In this document: piece after piece, positions 55,601 through 64,000 of the stretch
Numbering within the stretch: position 1 is the first letter of the stretch
How the letters are laid out: every line of letters begins with the position of its first letter
Origin: Deuterostichococcus epilithicus
Taxonomy: Eukaryota; Chlorophyta; Trebouxiophyceae; Prasiolales; Stichococcaceae
Length of the DNA: 64,000 nucleotides
Assembly (NCBI GenBank): GCA_033439295.1
Contig: JAVTLE010000021.1
Span: 806,009-870,008 of the forward strand
Reading direction: 5' to 3'
Translations under genes and position numbers: made by a program
Notes under the pieces: model-generated
The model's input: only the letters and a program-made list of their open reading frames with translations
What the model was told of the DNA's origin: nothing
Databases searched by the model: none

Positions 55601-58600
55601 GCTGTCCCATGACGGCAGCCCGTGCGTGGTGATGGGGTCCCAGCCGCCCTGCAGGTGCTCCACCCCTGCCAGGCCTGACAGCGAAGCCGGGCTGTCCTCC
55701 CCACCAAACACCGGCGTCGGCGGCCTGCAACAGCACCGACGCAGGGGCATTGCTGATAAGTGTTGTGCAACACCAGGTGCATGGCTCGCTTGTGCAAGTT
55801 TCGTGCAGCATCAGTGCGACAAGGCCGTGCGACCACATGTCTTTGACGCTGGTGCTGTATCATGCAATGCCTGCAGGAGTCCCCTACCCGGATGGATTGC
55901 ACAGCTCGGGCTGCAGGCGTGCGGACACACCTGACGGTGAAGCTGCGGTGCTGCTCGAAGTCCATGCTGCTGCGGTCGGAGCTGGCGACCACGTGCATGC
56001 GCGGCAGCACGCCCGACAGCGTCTTCAATGCCGCCGGCGCCCGCATCTGCGTCGCCACTGCGCTGCCGCGCAGGAACTGGGCGTAACCCTCCGGCACGCC
56101 CGACGGCAGCCGCAGGCTGGAGCCCGCCAGACCCACAGGTGCCGCGCCCCCGAGCCCCTCCATCTCCTTACCGTCCAGCATGGCAATGGAGTTGGCCTGC
56201 GCGCAACAACTCGGAAAACGTGTCTCGGATGTCCTGTCCCTGGCTGACGGCGCAACTCCCTGCGCCACCGCGCATCGGCACGCTGACTGCCGCGCCATGG
56301 TTAGCCCCCTCGCTTGCTGTGCGGCTTGCTGTGCGGGGCGTCCAGGCCGACTTGCCTGCTCAGCTGCAAGGGCACAGAACGCCCTCGCCCGTGCAGGCCC
56401 GCTTCATGACATGCTCGTGTGACTTATAGCACCTTTGTGCGCCTCCGGCAGCGCGCTACGTACCTGGAACGAGGGGTTGTACAGGCTGGGCAGGTGGCCG
56501 TGCAGCATGGGAATGGCGCCGTCCTCGTCCCACTGGTTGACTAGGCTATCCAGCCGCAGCGGGTCGCTGCCCTGCCGCTGCATCTTCGGCGCCTGCGCCG
56601 CCGTAGCAGGGCCGTCATCACGTGTGACATGTGCTGGCCGTAGGCAACAGCTCACCCATCGCAGCAATCAGGTAATCTGGGGAATAAGAAAATTTCGTGC
56701 AAGGCAGCTCATGTGAGGCGCCGCGGGTCTTGCGCTGACGCAAATTCTGCTGAAGCTCGAAGAGAATGTGGAAGGAACCAAACCGCAGCAGCGCACCTGC
56801 AGTGCGGCCGCTGGGGCGCCGGACCCAGAGCCGGTGGGTGGCAGGTGATCCACCAGGTTGAAGAAACTGTCCATGCTCATGGACGGCAGCAGTGGCATGT
56901 GCCCCTCTATAAGCGTGGAGTTCTGCGCACACAAGGCCGCCGGGTGTCAGGCAGGCACACGCGGCCAATGCGCGGCCGCAATGCAGCAGAGGCTGTGGGC
57001 TCTGCCCAGCTGATGTGGTCTGCCCGGCCGAGGCACTGCAGCAACCCTGTGCACCAGAGAGCTACTGGGTCTGGCAGGCCTCTCCTGACCTCCAGCCTCC
57101 AGCCGCTGCAGTCCCGCCCACCTTGCTGAGGCTGCTGCTGTAGGCCGGGTGGCGCGCAGCAGCGGCCGCGATGGCGGCCGGCCGGGCAGCCAGCGGCACN
57201 NNCTGCGGCGGCGGCATCTGCTGCTGCGGCGGCGCCAGCTGGCTGGCGGNGCGCGGCCGCAGGTTGGGGCCGATGGACGGCCGCGTCGGCTGGCTGCGGC
57301 CGCCCCCGTCAAACGCCTGTGCCGCGGCGCCGCGGCTGGCTATCGCAGACGCGATGGCCGCCTGGCTCTGCGCGTTGGCAATGCGCGCCTTCGCCAGAAA
57401 GGGCGACTCCAGCGAGGCGCGCTGGCCCGCTAGGCCGCTGCCGTCAGAGGACGTCGTTTGCGTGCCGTCTGAGGGTTCCGGCTCGTCAACGGACGCGGCG
57501 GCGCGGGAGCCGGGCCCCTTGGAGCGCGGGCCGCCCGTCATCTGGTGCGCCGACAGGTAGTGCACCAGCACGATGTCCTCGTCCGCCTCCAGCAGCCAGT
57601 AGCACCGCCGCTGCAGCGCCCGGCAGGCAGAGAGTCACGCTCCAGAGCAGCAGGATCCGTCCCCACCGCCCCCCCCGTCCCGCAGTCTGTGGGAGGTCAG
57701 GCCGCAGTGTAGCATGCCGTGCTGGGGACACCTCAATGCTCTGACGGCCCCCCAGGCGCCTGCCGCCGTGGCAGGTATGGAGCCAATTGCCTGCAGCAGG
57801 GTGCTCCCGCTGCAGGTGCTGCACGGTGAGGACCAGAGGTGCAAACCTGGAGCCTGACGTCCTCTGACTCGTCGCCGTGCGCGTAGTAGCAGTTCAGCAT
57901 GTCCACATTGCCGACCTGCAGTGACGCAGGATTGGTTGATGTGACGCAAAATTCCCGCCAGATTTGATGGTATGACACCACTCGCCCGTGAAGGCAGCCC
58001 AGACGGTGAGAACGAGACTGAGCTCACCTTCAGCTTCTCATGTGTCTCCCGCACAGTCTTGCCATCCGCCTTTTTCCGCCAGCTGTGGCCGTCCTTGCGG
58101 AAGAACCGCACCGCACGGCGGTCAAACAGAAAGACGGATCCGCCTGCGTCACAAGGTATGCCATGTTCTTGAGGCAGCCACACGACGACAGCGGCAGGCC
58201 TGAGGCACACCGCTGCTGGTGCGATCAACACCCTGCGGCCGACCCGCTGGGGCTCGTCCTCAAATGTCGCTGCACGTTGGCAGGCGGACGCCGAACAGCC
58301 AGGCTGCAGAGGCTTTATACGGCAGCGCGCGTCGTGTACGAAGCGGTCGGACACTTCTAATTACTGATCGCTGACCACATCCAGCGACGAGGTCATCGTC
58401 ATCGTTGTCGCAGATGAGCGCGGAGAAGAGAAGCCGGCCCGGGCGACACGCAGTCGCAACCGGCTGAGCGCGATCGGCCCAGCACGGTCCGACGCCGGGT
58501 CAATCTCGCGACAGCTTGCAACCGGCCATGTAGTGCCAGTTCTTTCTGCATCCGCTCACGTGCTTGGCGTAAAGGGCCGGAAAGCCTGGCCCCGAGGGCG

Positions 58601-59039
58601 GATTTCTCAGCCAAAGCCGTCCCTGATTGCAAATCCAGATGATGAGCGGCCTGAGCCGCGCGATCGAGCTGCCACTCCGTCTACGATGGGCGAAGCACTT
58701 GCATTGCACAACGAGCGACGCACCTGCGGGCTGGGACGGCGGGTGCCGGCAAATAGGCAGGCCGTAGGTGCGGAAGTGCACCAACAGGTCGCAGACCTCC
58801 GTGTTTTTGAGCCAGCCCTCACTCGCCCGCGACAGCACATCCCGAACCCTGCACACACCCAGCGTCGGCAAGGTCGGTACCTCCGATGAGGCACGCAAGC
58901 TATCCGCAGTGCCACTGAGGTGCGGGCTGGGGCCGGTCAGATGCCTTTTCCGGGTCTGCAAGCAGACGCCGACTCGAGCCGGTGCAGACGACAAGCGACA
59001 ACCAGCTAGGTGCACGGCCTCGTGCGTCAGAGCGGGCAC
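49658..59039 (-). CDS. Calmodulin-binding transcription activator (CAMTA)
   Basis: CAMTAs are nuclear, Ca2+/calmodulin-responsive activators. All family domains appear in order. CG-1 DNA-binding domain: GWLKNTEVCDLLVHFRTYGL (58840), FLFDRRAVRFFRKDGHSW then KKADGKTVRETHEKLK (58130-58030), VGNVDMLNCYYAHGDESED (57915), RCYWLLEADEDIVLVHYL (57605-57550). A long Gln/Ser/Ala-rich middle (57500-53950) follows. TIG/IPT fold: FRVTDFSPEWDATAGGAKLL (53610), then VLRATVPPHAPGTVRLAVSL (53060) and VQFEYRVPPP. A Gln-rich helix leads to ankyrin repeats with IRDAWGRTPLHWAAARGHEV (52090-52020) and AAANGHAGMAAFVGEAMLSE (51730-51690). An IQ-like stretch HAASTLQTAYSKVAHRRAAR (51050-51000) and a tail VEALEGNEAAQAAYRRLTVA precede the stop at 49658. 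The frame opens at 59039, but an upstream first exon is likely. N bases at 53640, 57200-57202 and 57250 fall inside it. Confidence 0.9.
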
Positions 59040-59935
59040 GCGAGCGACGGCTCACCCGAGAGGCAGACGCTCATCTCGGCTGTCCAGCGGCTGCGCCACC
59101 GTGCCCGACATGTTGGGTCGGGCCCAACTCCAGCCCCCAGCTTACAGGTGGCAACTCCTCCCTCTTCTTGTTCTGACGGACTGGGACCCGGCTGATGGGT
59201 ACTCCAGGTACGTTTCAGGCCCTGACTGCTCACATGGCTGGGTTAACATGTCCGTCTTTCCGGCTTCAACTCTGCACTTCAAACCCTTCCTCTTGCCACC
59301 AACACCTGGCGGAAGTGCAGGCCTTCCAGCGCTGGCATTCTGCGCCGCTAAACGACGTGAAGTAAAAGTCTACTTTATCAAGAGACGACCTGAGGCTGGC
59401 CCTGCAGGCCGAGAAACCCAGAATGATCTGCACAAGACATGCGCAGCGTCACGCTCTTTTAGGGTATAAGAAGTGAACTTTGCTGATTGCGGTTGTGCCC
59501 ATCCACCCTTTGCCGTGCAAGCACAGCTTTTGAGCTTTGAAAGATGATTCTCCAATCTTTGGCAGGGCTCCACGTACGTAAACTGTTGGCGGGACCTTGC
59601 CATCGTAAAAATGCTGCCATCACCATTCGCCAAGGTGCATGCTCAAGACTTCTGATCACCGCGTAGCTTCTCTAGCGACATTACAACTTCTCGACGCCTA
59701 TTCTGAGGAACATTGACCTGATTTTGGTTCAGCAGCTGCGACAGTCTCCCTGATTCCTGGCCGTAGCGTCCCTGCACGTCCAGCAATCGGGCGGACGCAG
59801 GTATGCCAGTTGCCTGCCGAAATCTCAGCGCTGCCGGTCGTACCAGTCGTGCATGAAATGCAGGCGCCATGATTGCGCATAGCGCATCCATCAAATTCCA
59901 ACCGCCTGCACACCCCTCGCGCAGGATCCAGTGAC
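59040..59935. other. Divergent upstream region of CAMTA and the YrhK-like gene
   Basis: The two genes point away from each other, so this 0.9 kb should hold both promoters and perhaps a CAMTA first exon. Open frames on both strands (59010-59470 plus, 59370-60305 minus) show no family likeness or consistent splice joins. Confidence 0.45.
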
Positions 59936-62626
59936 ATGGCTGACCAGCCGCAGGCGGAGCTGCTCCGGCGGCACGAGGCACACAAGTGAGGGTCATGTGG
60001 TGTTGGCCACGTTTGCCGCAACCACTATCACAAATTTGTCTGTGAATAAATTCAGGTGAGTACAACCAATCACATGCCGCCACCTCTACAGGTACCTGCA
60101 CGTGCCGCATCACTGGCTTTCTGGGAGAACCGTGCGGCCTTGGGGCCTGAACCCGACCCAAATGGAGATGCACGACCCGCACGCGAACGCTGGCATCGTG
60201 TGGTCCTCGCGCCCGCATCGCAAGCACCGCTATGCATACGTGCACAACCACGGCGCCGCGCAGCCGAAGCGCCCGTTTTATCGCCTCTGGGCCTTCGACA
60301 TCCAAAACATCAGCTGGTGCGTATGTGACATGCCAATGGTGTCATGGCAGGCAGTAGCTGCGACAGTGCGACTGCGAGACAGCACTCGGGATTGGAAGAC
60401 ATCATCCATGACATGTCCAATATTGGCTCATCTCATCTGACATGCAGGTGGATCGCACAGCTCTTCCTGTGGGGGTGAGCCATGCACTGATTGCTGCTTG
60501 TGGCGGCCCGTCATCGTGGTGTTCGAAAAGTCTGATGAGCACAGTGTCAAAGGCTTATGTTTTGGCGATGGCAAGCTTCATGACACTGAATTCAGCTGCT
60601 CACTGGCACTGCAGCTCGGTTGCCTGGGTCATCAATGGCTGGTTCCTGTTCCTGGTGCGCCACTCCTTCTGACAGAAGAGCTAAGAGCCTGTGCCTTGCC
60701 CAGATGGTGCTTCATCTGTGTAGGGCAACAATAGCGTGCATCAGGGGCTTCCAGCGAGGACACCTGCGCGTGCGGTGCAGCAGGGGGACGCCCACGAGGG
60801 CACCCACATGCAACACTTCCGCTAAACCTTGCTTCTCAACCCACTTCCTGTCCTTCTTGTCTGCAGCCCACCAGCCACGAAAAACTCAATTTTTACATGG
60901 CGGGCATTTCAGCGGTGGTGGGTGGCACGCTGTTCTGGATAGGCGCCTACCTCAGTGTCGTGGAGGCTGTCAACGCAGATCCCAAGGCGAGTAAAGTCGC
61001 AGCAGAGACACACTGACATGATGTGCACTGCAGATTACCTCCGTGTGTGTGGATCACTGCAACCCCTTGCAGCAGGGAAAGTGTCCCTGATTGGGGTTCA
61101 GGGGGGTAACACGACAATGACGCTTGCAGGTCCGCACGCCATACCAGCTACTGCATATGGGCGACAAGGATCTTGAGGCCGCTCGTCACAATGGACAGCC
61201 TGCCATTGGCAAGCCCGCCAATGGTGGCGCCGGGCAGATACCGCAGGATGCAGCACTGCATATGCCGCAGCAGAGCAGCAACGGCAAGGGCGGCAGCGCC
61301 AGCAGCAGCAACAGCGGCAACCTGCAGCTGAAGAGCGGGACAGCTTTTGAGGTGGAGCAGCCCGCGAGCGGTGCAGCGCCAAAGCAGCGCTACAAGTGGT
61401 GGGGGTGGAGGTGAGCCCTCTGCCTGGACTTGGGTGCACGCTGTGCTCTTGTGGTGCTTACCCCGGCATGTCAGTGGCTGTGCATGCCTCAAAGTGATGG
61501 GAAGAAGGCGTGCAGACGCATCAATGCACCCCCACGGCCCAAGGTGCTGCCTTGCTGCTGCAGGTGGCACGACATCGGGTACATTGCTGTTTTTGTCCAG
61601 GTATGCTGCATGCGTCATTGCACCGAGTGTCCCCCTTGAACGTGTTTCCTGCCCTCTGCAGCGAGTGACCACCTCCTGTGCGGCTGCAGTTCATTGGCGC
61701 AACGCTGTTCGAGGTGTCTGTCATCACTGGCTGCCCCAGGGTCCTCCCAGGTACACCGGCGACTTTCCTGCTGCCCCTTCCCGACTGCGACCACCGCCAA
61801 TCACGGCAATGTTGCTGCACCCTTGCATGAGATGCGCTGCCCACGCGGAGTCTATGCCTGAAGTCCCTTCTTCAGCGTCTGCCAAGTCGTGCTGCAGAGG
61901 AGTCGATGACGAACTGGTGGACGTGGGACGCCTGCTTCTGGGCAATGCAGGTATATCACTCAATGCTGCTCAGCTGCATTGTTGCCAGCCTCGACTGCCT
62001 CCAACAGAAGGACGGGCCAGCTGCGTGTGCGCCTGCCGCAGCTGCGTGCAGACGTGTGTCCCCTCCCATCGTGTCGTATTCATCTGTACTCATGTTGCCG
62101 CAGATCGTGGGCGCATGGGGGTTCATCATCTCCGCAATAGTGTTCATGCTGGAGTGCCAGGACACCTGGTGGAAGCCTGCGCCGCTGCGCATCGGATGGC
62201 AAGTCGGCTTTTGGAACTTGATCGGAGGCCTAGGGTTTGAGGTGCGTCATCATTGGCGACGGTGTTTCTTCACACTGTACGCGCAGAGGCAATCGACTCT
62301 CCTTCTGAATGATGGATTGACAACATTTCGTACCGCGTAGGCCTCGCCAATTGGCGGTGTGCTCGCCTTCCCGGGGATGGTGCCCCAACGCTGGATTACC
62401 GACTTCTCGACGTTTTGGGTATGCCCTGCATAGGGCTCAACTGTCCATGTGCAACTTCCATGTGCTGCCCGTGCCAGCCGGCGAGACCGTGGCGCTTACA
62501 ACATGCATGCATGGCGTGCAGGGCGGCTGGGCCTTCCTGATAGGATCATACCTGCAGCTGCTGGAGTGCATCAACAAGCACCCAACGAGCTTGGGCATGA
62601 GCAAGCCCAAACCGATTCCTGGCTGA
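59936..62626 (+). CDS. Multi-span membrane protein with YrhK-like repeats, function unknown
   Basis: The start at 59936 (MADQPQAELLRRHEAHK) joins at 59985/60092 in phase to YLHVPHHWLSGRTVRPWGLN and HANAGIVWSSRPHRKHRYAY, then FYRLWAFDIQNISW. Short exons follow: WIAQLFLWG (60447), SVAWVINGWFLFL (60608-60650), YMAGISAVVGGTLFWIGAYL (60895), a Ser/Gly/Gln-rich loop (61130-61410), WHDIGYIAVFVQ (61564), FIGATLFEVSVITGCP (61692), IVGAWGFIISAIVFMLECQD (62106), WQVGFWNLIGGLGFE, a segment ending FPGMVPQRWITDFSTFW (62342-62419), and GGWAFLIGSYLQLLECINKH to 62626. The pattern glycine-x-W/L-F-x-I-G-x-x-L-x-x-x-E recurs three times, as in YrhK-type domains of bacterial and fungal membrane proteins. Six or more spans are expected. 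Family naming is from memory of motif shape, not a search. Confidence 0.7.
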
Positions 62627-62959
62627 CGAGGAGAATTCTTGCCACTGTGCCAAATTGCATTCGCATGCGGTCCCAATGAGACTTGTTCCGGTGCTGCCAG
62701 GGACTGCAGTGGTTCTGGGAAGGTGCAATTCTTTCAGTATCCTTGCCTGACGCGGACACGAGACCCAACGATAAAACGGTTGCACCATTGGGTCGCTCCG
62801 CAGCGTCTCTGTGCATGCCAAAGGACGGCGTCAGGATTGCGGCCTTCGTCCTTGGTGCATCATGTCACAATGTGCCAGAAGTTCATTCAGACGTCCCCAC
62901 CACATGCACCTTTATGTTATGTGTCTCAACGTATGTTGTTAAGTCAGTCATCATGGCAA
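62627..62959. other. Gap between convergent genes
   Basis: This holds the 3' ends of the YrhK-like gene and the PIN-domain gene. No TGTAA and no supported coding frame. Confidence 0.5.
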
Positions 62960-64000
62960 TCAGCCAGCGCCGCCCTGAGGTGCCGTCCATCGTAGAACCC
63001 GGCTGGCGGACTGGTGGGAGCCCACCACCGCCTCCCACTCTTGCAGCTGCACCGCCATCACCTCCACCAGGTGCCGCCCTGCGTCCAGGCCACCCCATGC
63101 GCCCTTCTGGACCGCCAGAACGTCGCTGTTCGATGCTGCTGCGATGGCAGCGGCGGCGACGGCTTCTGGCGCCGTTGCGCCATCCGCGGCTGCCGGCCCC
63201 TGCGCCGCCGACGCGTCGTGTGCCGGCACTTTTGCTGCACCGCTGGACGCGGCGTCAGTCGCACCGGGCTGCAGCGCCCGCAAGACTGCGGCAAGCGCCG
63301 CAGCGGGGTCCAGGGATGCGTCGCTAACAGCAGCGACGGCGGCGCGCGCGGCCACCTGCGTGGCGGCCAGCTCGGCGTGCAGCTCCCGCAGGCAGGCTAC
63401 CGCCTCGTCAAACTGCCGCTGCACGCTGCGCCCAGCCTTGGAGCCCAGTCCTGCGCCACCGACACGTCAACTAAAGGTGCTGCCGAGCCTGGTGCCAGCC
63501 GGGACATGCATCGGCTGCATGCGACTCTGACGGACGCTGCTGCACTGGCGGCTGGGCCTGACAAACACAGTGCGTGACTGCGCGATGCATGACGCGGCTT
63601 CCAGCCCATCGTGCTTCTCATGCGCTTCTCCAATTTTGGAGAAGCAAAAGCTTGCCTTTGGTGGCAGAGGGCTGCAGCACGCTCCGCAGCAGGGACGCCG
63701 ACAGCGGCTGCCGGCCAGACAGCTCTGCTGGCAGACCCACCAGGTCGCCCATCTTGGCCGCAGGCAGCCCTGCAGCCACATGCTCATACCAAATTTCAGA
63801 AATATGGACAGCCGCATCTGCAAAGCCATTCAAGTGGCCACATCAGTCATGATTTGATGGTTTGCAGGTTTCATGACAAGTGAGCCACTGACCGTGGCTT
63901 CGTGCCAGACTGAGTTGCGCATTGTCCCCAGACAGCAGCACGACAGACATCGCCACATCTTCTCTGCCACTGGCGCCAGCGGCGGCTGGCGCAGAGCCGC
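62960..64000 (-). CDS. PIN-domain nuclease C-terminus, SWT1-like (5' part outside the window)
   Basis: Two exons join in phase across an intron (about 63891-63768): SGREDVAMSVVLLSGDNAQL then SLARSHG, and LPAAKMGDLVGLPAELSGRQ. The string VVLLSGDNAQLSLARSHGLP has the shape of the last strand and helix of a PIN nuclease fold, where the Asp is an active-site residue (compare the LLTND..L..KA..-G pattern of SWT1/SMG6). SWT1 is a nuclear endoribonuclease that removes faulty mRNPs. The last exon begins near 63421 with RQFDEAVACLRELHAELAAT, continues Ala-rich, and ends HLVEVMAVQLQEWEAVVGSH before the stop at 62960. The link between the second and last exon (63656 to 63421) is unresolved. The N-terminal acidic residues of the PIN site lie beyond base 64000. 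Confidence 0.5.

Noticed and set aside
1-64000. Search by eye for transposons, LTRs, CRISPR arrays and rRNA
   Set aside because: No terminal repeats, transposase or polymerase motifs, or regularly spaced repeats were seen; the repeats present are short local tandem duplications.

Overview
The window is nuclear DNA from a green alga, most like a core chlorophyte of the Trebouxiophyceae (Chlorella/Coccomyxa grade). The reasons are: GC-rich, GC3-rich exons with many short GT-AG introns; long Ala/Gln/Pro-rich low-complexity tails; plastid proteins with transit peptides (SufD, a cytochrome b6f CCB factor, an IBA57-like plastid protein, a small thylakoid protein); plant-type regulators (B3 and CAMTA factors, a TOL protein); and TGTAA, the chlorophyte poly(A) signal, behind some genes. 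The species is not identifiable from sequence alone. Genes lie on both strands, are tightly packed and are nearly all split. Exon joins were inferred by eye from reading frame, GT/AG sites, phase and recalled family sequences, so outer limits are firmer for conserved genes than for orphans.

Layout. 1-507: end of SRP14 (+). 747-3320: plastid IBA57/GcvT-like protein (-). 4359-9386: SAC3A/THP3-like protein (-). 9569-11109: orphan with mTERF-like helical repeats (+). 11443-12902: two-span thylakoid membrane protein (-). 13030-13994: weak orphan (-). 14594-18856: TOM1-like (TOL) VHS-GAT protein (-). 19248-19743: possible small gene (-). 19732-21349: CCB2/CCB4-family b6f factor (+). 21744-24976: SufD (-). 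25391-26862: plastid orphan (+). 28124-30726: DUF819 carrier-like protein (+). 31049-35536: LRR plus coiled-coil protein like LRRCC1 (+). 35689-37362 and 37547-38544: two low-complexity orphans (-). 38632-41057: B3 transcription factor (-). 41058-43362: no gene seen. 43363-48223: GH5 endo-beta-mannanase with a membrane anchor (-). 49658-59039: CAMTA (-). 59936-62626: multi-span YrhK-like membrane protein (+). 62960 to the window end: PIN-domain nuclease, SWT1-like, missing its start (-).

How the genes relate. This is ordinary eukaryotic gene space, not an operon. One loose theme stands out: three plastid cofactor-assembly factors (IBA57-like and SufD for Fe-S clusters, a CCB factor for heme attachment in cytochrome b6f), a thylakoid membrane protein and a plastid orphan fall in the first 27 kb. 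Two pairs are head to head with short shared upstream DNA (SAC3A with the mTERF-like orphan; SufD with the plastid orphan). Short tandem duplications recur in introns and gaps, and one copies the 3' end of a B3-domain exon together with its splice donor. No transposon, CRISPR array, rRNA or tRNA was recognised. I found no new multi-gene system.
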